Assembly: GCA_030522415.1 (NCBI GenBank)
Contig: CM060121.1
Span: 3,139,476 to 3,203,475 of the forward strand
Source: Channallabes apus
Taxonomy: Eukaryota > Chordata > Actinopteri > Siluriformes > Clariidae
DNA: 64,000 nt
Direction of reading: 5' to 3'
Below the pieces are notes generated by a model. The model had not been told where the DNA came from and made no database searches. It saw only the letters and a list, made by a program, of their open reading frames with translations. Each line of letters starts with the position of its first letter. Position 1 is the first letter of the stretch. Of this stretch, positions 37,201 to 59,395 are shown one piece after another. Position numbers and translations under genes: made by a program.

Positions 37201-39170
37201 TGACACCTTTTCTATCACAACCAGCATGAAACTTTTTTCTCAATTTGATCTACACTAGCGCTTCTATTGGATCAGACTACACAGGTCAGCCTTCACTCCC
37301 CATGTGGATCCAGTGAGCCTTTCGCCAGTTTACCGCTTTTCCTTCCTTGGATTATTTTTGGTATGTCCTGACCACTTCAGCCTGGGAACATCCCACACGA
37401 CCTGCAGTTCTGGAGTTGCTCTGACCCTCTAGACATCACAATTTTGGTTCTTGTTAAAGTCACGCAATAAAACTTCCAGCACATCGACTTCAGGAAAAAG
37501 GTTATATAATTAATATAATTTGCCTAATATATCCCAGCCACTTCCATTTTAACGTATTGTAGATATTGAGAAAGAAGCTACTGTGCGAAGGGCCAAATTG
37601 GAATCAGAACATTCCAAATGTGGTCCCAGGAAGGCATTATTGAAATGATTAATTAACTGTCTAAAAGATTTAACATAGAAATTAGAAGGAACCCTTCTCA
37701 TACATTTAATATACAGAGTCAGCCAAAGAAATGTATACACACTTCAGGAAAAGAACAATAGTCTATATTAATATAATATTAATAATATTCTTATGAATAT
37801 CATTATATAATATGTAGCAATAAATGTTATACAAAAATATTTATACAAGTTTTTCTTTTCCTGAAGTGTGTATACATTTCTTTGGCTGACTCTGTATTAA
37901 TAATGGGATTAATACAACCACCCTTACCAGGCCATGGTGATATCGTGGCTTTATGGATCACATCAGATGCTCTGGATTTGCAGTAGTCAGACTCCAGGAG
38001 AGTGTTAAACAAAGTGGACTTGCCAGCATTGGCAGTACCAACCAAATACACATCTCCTTTATACTTCCAGGACGCCTGGAGTTTAGTAATCAGGTTCTCA
38101 ATCCCGTATCCCGTTTTGGCACTGATCAGATGAACATTCTTCGAATCTGTTGTGGGAATTCCAGCATCAGCACAATGCTGTGCCAGCTGCCTCCTGATCC
38201 TCTGCAGGTAATTATCGGAATCTCCAGGCAGCAGGTCCACTTTATTCCCTAAAATAATGATGTGCTTGTTTTTGCCGACGAGCTGCGGCAGGTCAGGAAC
38301 AATGGAGTCTGGAAGATCGAGGAGATCCACAATGAGCAGCACTAAAGCTTTCTCAGGTTTAATTCTACTCACAATTTTCCTGTACTCTTCCTTCGACATA
38401 GTGACGTTTAAAGCCTTCTGGTGGTGCGTGAGCAGAAAACAGCGCTGACATATCGCCTTCTTGAGTTTGTCTTCTTCTAGTAATTCCTTATATTTCTCAC
38501 TAGGAAGGTAACCAGGAAGTTCAGGAGACATGCAGTGCATTAAAGCACCGCATCCTGAGCAGGAGAGGTCACTGATTGGCATCTCAGCATCTGGACTTCC
38601 GTAGATCTTCTGCTCCTGCTTCGGCTTCTTTTTCTTGGATCGTTCAAGTGGAAACCCAGCATCGTGGAATTCGATGCAATCCTCCAGGTCCAGGTTCTGA
38701 TCTCCAACATCTTTTAAAGATCGAAGCTGCAGCTCCAGGGCTTTTTGCTGGAGTTCTGTTACAGTCTTTCTCTGTGCTTTCGTCTCTTTTACTTTCATAG
38801 AGTCTGTGATTTGGAGATGTTCAAGAAAAGAATCATCATCATTGTCCACAGAGTCACAGTATTCCAAAAAGACAAAATCTTCCTCCTGGTCAGGATCAAC
38901 AGATGAGTAGCTCTCTGCTGTTGCTTTACGCCTGCTTTCTGATTTATCCTCAGTGCTGTGAAATCTTAAAGGCTCGTTCATACATGTCCAGTTCTTAGAA
39001 ATCCAACATGTTTCCTTCTTGTTTCTGGACACCAGGTCACAGTAAAGTGAGGACTGACATAAACCCCTCCATTCTACAACTCTATGTTGTTGATCTCGCG
39101 TGTTAAAAGCACAGTTTAAACGTCTAGAAGCAGGAAACCTGAATACAGGCACTTGTAAAAGTCTAAACAT
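34249..39170 (-). CDS. noa1: Nitric oxide-associated protein 1, mitochondrial GTPase, complete
   Basis: A YqeH-family GTPase needed for mitochondrial ribosome assembly and translation (family knowledge). Seven exons in transcript order: 39170-37928, 35949-35785, 35674-35466, 35376-35245, 34989-34873, 34731-34614, 34472-34249. They give 735 residues (human about 698). The N-terminus is Arg-rich and poor in acidic residues, fitting a mitochondrial import signal. A four-cysteine zinc site (C204, C207, C241, C244) precedes the GTPase domain. Its motifs come in permuted order: G4 NKVD 309-312, G5 SAK 350-352, G1 GTANAGKS 378-385, G3 DTPG 530-533. That order marks a circularly permuted GTPase. It is head-to-head with polr2b, as in human. 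A MITE with perfect inverted ends lies 34 bp from the first splice donor. Confidence 0.96.
36004..36300. mobile_element. Mariner/Tigger-like element, copy 3, right end not found
   Basis: Left end CAGTGGAACCTTGGATTGTG, then AAGACGAGCAA and CGAGGGCTTGATATACGAG as in the other copies, then a GATTCCGTTAGTGTGT motif at about 36220. No matching right end was seen, so it is truncated or too decayed to close. The rest of this noa1 intron up to about 37250 holds nothing recognised. Confidence 0.6.
37714..37894. mobile_element. Short MITE with perfect 42-bp inverted ends
   Basis: 181 bp flanked by TA (37712-37713, 37895-37896). The first 42 bases (starting CAGAGTCAGCCAAAGAAATG) are repeated exactly in inverted orientation at the right end; the 97-bp centre is AT-rich. 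The layout fits a Tc1/mariner-type MITE. It lies in noa1 intron 1, 34 bp from the first-exon donor. Confidence 0.85.
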
Positions 39171-39322
39171 GGTTCAAGAAATTCTGTATAAATTGCATAA
39201 ACATTTACAACCTTGAAAATCTCCAACACACGTGAAACAACCAAGTATTCTTTCCCCCTCCGTCGCAGGAAAATGACGCCATGGTTGGCGACGGCGATTT
39301 TTTTTTTTTCTTTTTCAGCAAA

Positions 39323-39401
<79 letters not shown>

Positions 39402-39836
39402 AAAAATAAACAAATATTAATTAAAAATTAAATATAAAAAGTTCAGACAAATGAAAGCGAAAATAGCATTTTATTTTTGTTTATTTTTTCGGCTTCTACA
39501 TTGCTAATGTGTTAAACTGGTAAATAAATTATAAACAAACATAATAACTTATCGAAATTTTTTATAAAAAAAACATTTAACATAATAATCTAAAAGAGTT
39601 AAACGTTGGTGGACCTTATTTATTAATAAAATACTAAACTATTGAATATTGCTCTGAATTCAACTAAACATCCGGTCTATTCCGCGAAAACAGGAAGTGA
39701 CGAATATTTTACGCGCCAAGTACTCGCGGTGAAGTTTCTAAATAGAGCGCGTTTTAGCGCCGAGCCGATTGACGCCGCAGGTTTCGCTCTTCAGATTTAT
39801 TTATTTTTTTAGAAAGGATTCCTGCTCCAAATCACA
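39171..39836. promoter_or_regulatory. Bidirectional noa1/polr2b promoter region
   Basis: 666 bp between two divergent start codons. The part next to polr2b (39660-39790) has an ETS-type ACAGGAAGTGACG at 39690-39702, an E2F-like TTTACGCGCC at about 39709, and GC-rich DNA without a TATA box, as expected for a housekeeping promoter. The part next to noa1 contains a (CT)n(AT)n microsatellite (about 39326-39399). Transcription start sites cannot be placed from sequence alone. Confidence 0.6.
39326..39399. repeat. (CT)n(AT)n compound microsatellite in shared promoter
   Basis: About 18 bp CT then about 57 bp AT, between noa1 and polr2b. Confidence 0.95.
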
Positions 39837-50894
<11,058 letters not shown>

Positions 50895-51050
50895 ACACCA
50901 CACCATGGAATCATGGGAAGAGGGGGGGGAGGAGGGGGGTGGAGCCATGTTCTAGTGCTTTTCCTGTCTGAACTGCAGTGCGCTCTGATGGAGCGCCGTC
51001 ATTGTCGTTATCGTTTCATATGAGAATAATTGCGTTTTTGTAAAATGTAG

Positions 51051-51056
51051 AATAAA
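51051..51056 (+). terminator. Probable polr2b polyadenylation signal
   Basis: AATAAA 156 bp past the stop codon, followed by a GT/T-rich downstream element. Confidence 0.75.
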
Positions 51057-51061
51057 ATAAA

Positions 51062-52150
51062 GGTGTTTTTTTTTTTTTCTTTTTGAGTCTTTGTTGCTTT
51101 TGTTTTTTTTTGTTTTTTTTTCTCCACAAGCATGTTTCCCCTACACGCGCACACGTCTACGTCTCGAAATGAGGCCTAGTGAGAAAATAAAACTTTTTGC
51201 GAGGAAAAAAACGATTACGAATAAATGTTCTTTTGTACGTTAAATCTGGAATCAGTTTTTTTTTTTTTTTTTTTTTTTTAGTTCTTTATGATACAATGCT
51301 TTTACTTTGTATTAGTGATGATTTTCTGACAGTTTTTAATTTACGGAATTTTCAACAAAATTTTTTTTTGTTGTAATACAAATGTTTTTTTTTTTTTTTT
51401 ATAAAAAAAATTCTCATTTTTTAATGAAATTCTTAATTATTTAATTCATAATTAAATTAGGACTAGGGTTAGTACCCTCTTAAAATGTCAAATAAAATCA
51501 CAAAATAAAATATATTTTTTTCTGTATTAAAAAAAAACTTCTCATCATTAAAATGTTTTTTGAAAATTATAAAAATTATTGGCATTCAACAAGAAAAAAG
51601 GGATGAAACTTGTATATTAAGGAAATATTTTTTTTCCATTTAGAAAGGAGAATATGCCCTTATTAATAATAATAAAAAAAAAACGTTTAAACCAATATAC
51701 TGTACTAATCTCTTACTGAATAACCTGTACTGGAATTATTGGCACCCCTAACAAATTAGTTTCCCGCCTCGGTTTTCAGAAGCACTTTATTTTACAGCTG
51801 TCGACTAAAGCTGATATGTAAAGTTCCGTTCCTAGAAAGGGGCTTAAGTGACCAATATTTAAAAAAAAAAAAAACACCTTCACCGTGCTTTGAACTTTAA
51901 AACTGTCGAGGAGTCTGAGGATGAAGAGGAGCTCTAGAGCAGCTCGACTGCTTTGTAAAATCAGCCCGATGACTGAAGATCTTTCAAAAGTTTAAACACG
52001 GGGTTAATTAAGTAATGTGCGGAGCATGAAAGAGTAACCATTAGAATAATCATTTTTGTTTTGGACGTGTTCATTTTTTAATAGAATAAGGCTTGTAGAG
52101 ACACCAGCCTGACACCTACTCATGTTTATGGACCACAGTGTCCTGGTTTA
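51062..52150. other. Intergenic AT-rich stretch downstream of polr2b
   Basis: Many poly-T runs (51067-51080, 51255-51279, 51385-51402) and poly-A runs. No gene or repeat family recognised. Confidence 0.5.
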
Positions 52151-53290
52151 GAACACCATGTGTTCTGTGCACTTACCTTTTGAGCCATGATAAGCTCAAT
52201 TTCAGATCTAGTACTCAACACACACTACCTAGATAGTTGCTGTATACTTACCTCTTGAGCCATCACTACAAACCAGCAGCATCTTCTTCGTGTGCCACTT
52301 TAGATTTATTCCATTGCCTTGAACACCATGTGAATCAGAGTAAACTCCAACACACTCCAGACCAGTTCTCCTGAGTCACTGTGGCTGTTTGTGAAAGGAA
52401 TGACCTTGCATTGTTCAGGTTACTGGTTCAAATCTTGCATTGCTTTTTTCCCCAAACCTTAAATATAAGGGATGTATTTGAATGATAAATGTGCGGAAAA
52501 AGGTGGTTACTTCCAACCCACACCAGTGGCTCACGGGTTTTGTGCTGTAATCATGGTGTGTTTGTGTGTGTGGGATTAGGGTTCAAATCCTTGTTTGGTG
52601 GGATTGGTGAGAACTTTGCATGGTGTAATTTTGTAAAGTAAGCTATAATGAAGCGTTGTTAATTATAGTACCGTAATTAGTTTCAATTAAAAGCATTTAG
52701 TAATGTAAAAATAATCATAATGTAGCAAAACACAACAATAAACATGTAGACGTCCAGGACCCGGAGCAGCATAACCCCTGCTTTCACCTCTCCCAGGGCC
52801 CCAGGTGGGACACACCGGACATTCTCTCTCTTTCTCTTTGTCGGATTTACAGTCCCACCCAAGCACAGCACCGACTACCCAGCAAGGGTCTCGAACCCAG
52901 GTTCTCCAGAGACCAGCACACACACACTCCTTTAACCTACTGAGCCATCAGAGCTGATAAGTTTTCACACTCTTTTATTAACTTTTATCTTTTTATTTTG
53001 CACCTTACATACAAAGACATCCATTTGTACAGCCAAAGAATATACATGACTTGACCAAGGCCACACCAGAGACCAGGGCTTGAAGCCAGGACAGCTTGCT
53101 GCACCAACCCAGTGAGCCACCAGGACTTTCAGGAGGGATTTATTATTTTTACTTTAAGCACATGTACACAGCATTCGACAGATGAAAAGAAAACTTAAGC
53201 AAGAGTCGAACCCATGATGTTCAGAACAAACCACATGTATTGTGTGTTAACACACTGAGCCACCAGAACCTGCTGAAACAAAAGCTGTGG
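52150..53290. repeat. Cluster of tRNA-like A/B-box modules
   Basis: Repeated tRNA-type promoter pairs. Plus strand about 52522-52600: TGGCTCACGGG and GGTTCAAATCC. Minus strand about 52955-52885: TGGCTCAGTAGG and GGTTCGAGACC. Minus about 53128-53075: TGGCTCACTGGG and GGCTTCAAGCCC. Minus about 53270-53205: TGGCTCAGTGTG and GGTTCGACTC. Two further minus A-box-like units, TGGCTCAAAAGGTAAGT and TGGCTCAAGAGGTAAGT, lie at about 52175-52190 and 52245-52262, and a plus B box GGTTCAAATCT at about 52430. None folds as an obvious functional tRNA. They look like heads of decayed SINEs or a locally amplified unit. Confidence 0.6.
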
Positions 53291-53354
53291 GTTTAAAGAG
53301 CAGCACCAATATAATAAAGTTAAAACACATGCTTTCAAGTTTCATACAGTGTAG

Positions 53355-53730
53355 TGATGTGGTGGGGAAAAAAACACCATTGCACATCGTGATTCTTTTG
53401 TTTGTGATTTGCAATTTATGTATTGCATTAATATAATTCTTATTTATATATTTATTTATTAATACTGAAAAGTATTTAAAAATATTTAAAATATAAAAAG
53501 TCTTATTTATATAGTGTTTTTTAAAATAATGATCATTGTCACAAAGCGGCTTTATAAAATCAAGGATATAATTAGGGAAAAGGGTATTGGCACACTGATT
53601 TTTAATTTGATTATCATTTTTAATTGATTTATGTTTGGGTTTGTGATGGTAAAATGTTTTGCCTTCTGTGCTAAGATTGTTCAGAATCCTAACAAAATCT
53701 AGAGAAAAAAAAATTGATCGGGATATTTAT

Positions 53731-53769
<39 letters not shown>

Positions 53770-53862
53770 ATGTACTGTACATTTGGCTACTTACACAATG
53801 ACAATACAAACGGAATCGGCATTGAGGTGATAATATTGCATTGTGCGATCCCTGGTGATGGT
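53355..53862. mobile_element. Degenerate hAT-like element, relative of the one in alg1 intron 1
   Basis: Right end ATTGTGCGATCCCTGGTGAT parallels TCGCATCGTCCCTGGTGAT at about 23850. It shares the interior order (GGTAAAATGTT, CAATACAAACGGAATCGGCAT). An internal TA microsatellite is at 53735-53764. No coding sequence. Confidence 0.4.
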
Positions 53863-53972
53863 TACAGGTCGTGAGAAATTAGGACTTAAATCAACAAACC
53901 ACACTCAGGTCATCAGCTCGTCATCAGAGTCAGAGCACAAGCTGAGGCTAAATCACGTCATGTTATAAAGAC

Positions 53973-53978
53973 TTTATT
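53973..53978 (-). terminator. Probable igfbp7 polyadenylation signal
   Basis: AATAAA on the minus strand, about 630 bp beyond the proposed igfbp7 stop. The interval 53979-54606 would be its 3' UTR and contains TC and TG/CA repeats. Confidence 0.55.
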
Positions 53979-54056
53979 CATAAATGAAAAAATGACATTT
54001 AAACAAGTGCGTTAGTTGAAAGTAATTGCATGTATAATAACAATAATAACAATAAT

Positions 54057-54059
<3 letters not shown>

Positions 54060-54092
<33 letters not shown>

Positions 54093-54096
54093 TCTA
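54060..54096. repeat. (TC)n microsatellite in igfbp7 3' UTR
   Basis: About 36 bp TC with one G interruption. Two TG runs follow at about 54417-54444 and 54517-54542. Confidence 0.9.
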
Positions 54097-54606
54097 AAAA
54101 AACCCACTTCAACGCTCCAGCCTTTTACACGTACAGCGCTACAGACTTAAACCCTTGGTAGACATTACACCCCGAGTTACACCCCACGTCACATTCTTTC
54201 TCTGGATTACATCTCAGGTGCTCCTGGTCTCCAAAACACTTTACACGATGTACCCGAAGACGACGGAGAAAATACAAAGAGATTTTATCTAACAGCTGGG
54301 AACAAAAAAACACGAGCCTGGAGGTTGATCTATCTCAGTCTCAATCTCCTGATGGGTGTGTGTGTGACAAAGCTGCGGAGGAAAGGATATGGATAAAATA
54401 GGATACCTTTGCGTTCGTGTGTGTGTGTGTGTGTGTGTGTGTGTAGGTAAGAGACAAGCCAGTGTGCAGATAAACTCCAAAGGCTTGTCATGTCTATCTT
54501 GTGTCATGTGTCACAAGTGTGTGTGTGTGTGTGTGTGTGTGTGATGTTCTTCGTCCGATCCCAATCCTGATCTTGTGGGACGTGGCGTCAAGGGTGAACA
54601 CACTCC

Positions 54607-57600
54607 TTACAGCTCATCATCTTGGACCACTACATACACACACACACACACACAAGTAATCATGATCAATCAAACAGCACTTCTTTTTCAGCATTTCTTA
54701 TTAACCAGCATATTTTTTTTTTATCCATTTCTATCTACATTTCATTAAAACGTTTTTATTACCTCTTTTCTTTATTATCATGCGTTATGACCAATCAGAA
54801 TGTACAGAGCTGGAACAATCCGACCAATGGAAACACAGTGATCCAGGTGAAAGGGGCGGAGTTTTGCATGTAAAAACTGCCTTGGGATATTATTGTGTAT
54901 TTGTGCGAGACTTTGTTATGATTCCTGAGCTGGTTGATTGCGTTGTTTCAGTTATCTCACTGTTCTGCTTTAGCTCTAATCATGCGTTCTTTGTGTTGAT
55001 AACTCAGGTTAGATTCTGCATTTGCACGTACGCATCATTGCGTGCAGGCCGGAATAAACTATTAAACTGTTAAATGTGTTTATGCATTAGTTTATCTGTT
55101 AGCTTATAAGTTAAGTTTTCAATAAGTAATTGGATGGAACACCTAAAAAAACGAACACGCTAAGTTATATTCATTGTGATCTTACATCATGAAACAAACC
55201 TGGATTTTTTTTCTTCCAGAACATTCTAGCTTGCTAATCAAGGTTAGCGTATCTTAACTCTTTTAGCTTTCTACAGATTCTGACCTGACTTGGATCTACA
55301 CTGGAAAAAGTCTAAATGTTCATTCATTCATTTTCTATACCGCTTAATCCTGTGTTCAGGGTCGCGGGAGACCTGGAGCCTATCCCAGGAGACTTTCGGG
55401 CACTAGGCGGGGTACACCCTGGACAGGGTGCCAATCCATCGCAGGGCACACACACATACACACTACGGGCAATTTAGGAACGCCAATTAGCCTAATCTGC
55501 ATATCTTTGGACTGTGGGAGGAAACCGGAGTACCCGGAGGAAACCCACCAAGCACGGGGAGAACATGCAAACTCCATGCACACAGAGACGGGAATCGAAC
55601 CCAGACCCTGGAGGTGCAAGGCGACAGTGCTAACCACTACACCACCGCACCGCCAGTCTAAACGTTGTATTTGTTTATTGCCAAGGACCATCAAGCAGAT
55701 CGGGGTGAAGACAGCAGGGTGTACAGTAACAACCAGGTTGGACGTTTATTTTTGCACTTTTTTCCCCCACATTTCCACATTTCTAATGTACCTGTGCACC
55801 AGGAGGCCAAGAAATGATCATGATGATGATCAACTTGTTTTTAGCAAGCTGAAACGATTGACTATTGACTAAAATCATTCCAAAATAACCAATTAAGTGG
55901 TTTTGCACAAACTTTGTTTAATCATTTTTGAAAATGTGCCTCTATTGATTTCTCCCTCCAACATGATTATGGATTATTGTCATGAGGTTAAACACATCAT
56001 ATATCAGGTCAAGCTTACAACACTACAACAGTGTAAAGATAAAACTTTACATTTTACACTTTTGCAAAATGTCAAACTCTCCATTTGTGCACTGAGAATG
56101 TAACTTAGATTTAAATAGAAAATTTGACATGTTTACGGAATTGTTGTTTTGATCTACGTTTATGTTTTTAACCTATGTGATATTGGACCCCTTTTTGGTC
56201 TACGTAGCTCAGAGGTAGTGTGTTAAGATTCAGATGCAGTCAGTGTAAGTCTATAAAAAAATAAGCAAATTCCCAAGAATTTCAATAATTGCTAATTACG
56301 CTGAACATGTGGACAGTTTGATCTTTCGAGGCGTGTATATGTTCTTGTACTTGTATGGAACATAAACAACAATCTTTAGTGAATCTTCTGTCAATTAATG
56401 TGAAAGGACTCTGGTTGCTCTGTCATACCGGGCTCTCAGTTCAGATATTTTACACACAGATATATTATGTTTCCTCTAACATAATTTGTGTTTTGCCTCA
56501 TAGTGGCACTTTTTATTAGCTCCACAGTTTCAGAACATATGAGACAAACTGTTTTGAAACTTCCCGCAGGAAGAATAAACATACATTGATCTGTCCATTC
56601 GTCTTTGAAGGTTCAGTTTTCATAGTCTACTTTCCTTTTTTTGGAGGAAACCATGCTGTGTCGTTCTTTCAGTTCTGTTTCTTCCTCACTCTATGTCCAT
56701 ACACAGTAAACTATCATGATTGGCTCTGGGTGATGCGTGAGTGATGCCACACCCACCTTGAGCGGGAAAAAAGCGTTAGATTACGTGGTATATAAATTAT
56801 TCTCATTCATTAGAAAACCATCAGGGTCAGGATAGAACTGTCACTTAACGATGTCTCTTGCAATTAAACAGAATGGTTTAGGTCTACCTGCTTGTCTTGG
56901 GTCTATGGCCATGTATATGTGTAACAGCGATAAAGTCTTTAAATCAGGCTTCCCAAATTGCTTTACTCTTTAAGCACCACTTCACACCACCCTTCCAAGA
57001 CACAATCTTCATTGATCTCATGTTAGATACATAAAGCCATGACGCTTTAGTCATAGGACTTGTATTCAAGTCTAACTGTTCAAAAACGACCTGAAATAGA
57101 CCTCTGCTTTCTCACCGTACCAAAGTACCAATACCAATAATAGGTGGTACTTGATGGTACTTAAAAGTCAAAATACGCATCAATACAAACCTGCTTTAAC
57201 CTTTATTTGGGGTTTGAGAGATGAGAAATATATCCAGTGAGAATTCAGCAACACTTAATGAAAATGTGCATCTGCTGGATTTTATTGGTCTAATTACGTC
57301 ACATGGCTTGAATGAGCGAACATTATGATTTTTTAATATGAAATCTTTAAATCTGTCAATTTTTGTGTGTGTAATTTATGAATTGGATTTGGTTAAGGAG
57401 ACTTAAACAGATCCTGATACAATCAGTGACACTAAGCAAGTGTCCCAGCTAATCAGATTCCCTTGGCGTGTTCAGACATGAGCAAAAATGCTAACGTGCT
57501 AACACACAGTTCTGTTCGGATTCATGGAGAACGCGAGCAAGACGAGTGAATGATGGAGCTGAATGAAACACTGCGGTCTGTTCTGTCCAGGTGTTGATAA

Positions 57601-59353
57601 ATGTTCTAAAAGAGCAGCTCTGACAGATGTGTAGCCACACACCACATGTGGTCTTATTACTATGGGAAATGTGGTTTTTTTGTACTTTCTAGTAAACTTC
57701 AAGAGAAGAGGAAGGACAAAAGGGTTTATAACTGGAGTAAGAAGTCACCTGGTTTAGCTGATATAATGTAAGACGTTCAGTGTAATATTATAAGGGTATA
57801 GAGATAATTAGAGCCAGGCACATCTCACCCTTCTTGGAGGGAATGTCTTCGATGGAGTCGACCACATGGATGGTTCCTGTGGCTGATGCTTCACCCAAGG
57901 CGTTACTGACGTGGCACTCGTATGTGCCCGCTGCTTCTTTGGTCAGGGGGAAAATCTGCAACATGCACAGTTATCCTTTTTCAGTACATCCTATACAGTA
58001 TACTATACTATTGCTTTTCATTCTTTCGCAAGATGTCATTCACCTCGAACTCTAAAACTCATTATTTGTCACAATCAAAATTTTTTTACAAAAACACTCA
58101 CATTTGCACAAAACTTTTTACTTCACAGTTAGAAAAACCAAATTAGAAAATAACGTGTAGCATAAACAGATGCGCGAGTTGTACATCAAAAGGAAAAAAG
58201 GAAGTGTTTTTTTCCCTCCACATCCATTGTTACTTGAAAACTAACAATGAAAATAAAGCAGGAAAGACTGCAATGCTCTTACCTTTTACACAATAAACAA
58301 GTAATTTCTTCCATATTATAAAAGTAATTCACAAACATATTTCCTTTCTGTTCAAAAATTCTATCAGTACATGATTATAATCTTTTTTTCTAATCCTAGA
58401 CAAACTAGTAAGTAGCTGAAAAACGTCCTGTCTTTCAGGGTTAAAAGCTGCATGCTTCAATCACAACTTTGAATATGAAGTCTGTAACAGTTCTGGATGT
58501 TGTGGAAATAAATACAGACTACTGCAGACTCACCAGCACCCACCCGGTGACCTCGTGCTTCTCGGGGCCTCCTCTCATCTGGATGGCGAGGTTGTCTTGG
58601 TCTCCAGGGAGCAGCTGAGACGGTTTCTGTTCGTATGTCATCTATAGTGAGTAGGACCAAAGCTTAGTGCTGATATGATGTAATTAATACTACACACTAA
58701 AGATAACTAAAACATGATGTGCTTTAACAGATTAAATAACTAAAAAAACACTTGTGCTTTAATAGACAAATAATCCAATTTGAGGTGACTCTGACTCCTG
58801 ACGTTAACTGTTTTTATAAGGAGCGTCAAGTCAAAGTCGGGACTTTTCATTGCACAGACTAACAGAACACACTTATAAGAGTAAAAACTCCCTTTATATT
58901 TCCATCTAATCCTCTAAATACACTAATGCACTTATCCCAGTGGTTCACTAGTGCTGGCACAACATCAATGTAGAAAGTTTTCTCAGCGTACCGGAGCGAT
59001 GATCACATCTGAAACACTGGCCTCCCAGGAACACCTTTAATGTCCCATACATGTGGAAATTTCTCGTAGCGAGGTCAGGACTATATAGGGGATGTGTCAA
59101 TAACTTGTAATGTGCAAGTGGTGGGTGTTAGTGTATGATTGTTCGTACATTTCCCTCAGACAGAGGCGTCTCTTAGACACGTCCCAGTTTAACTTGAACG
59201 GCCCATGTATTTGTAAACCACTGCGCATTATTTGTCCTAAAGCTAAAGTTTATTACCAGATGCTTTTTATCTTTTCTTATTATTAGTTCTTTTAATCTTT
59301 TCACTAAAATGCCTTCTGTGCAAAACTGAACCATACGTCACTAAGTGTGAGTG

Positions 59354-59395
<42 letters not shown>

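Noticed and set aside
52515..53275. Functional tRNA genes
   Set aside because: A and B boxes are present, but I could not see paired acceptor and anticodon stems of normal length; they read as SINE-type heads.
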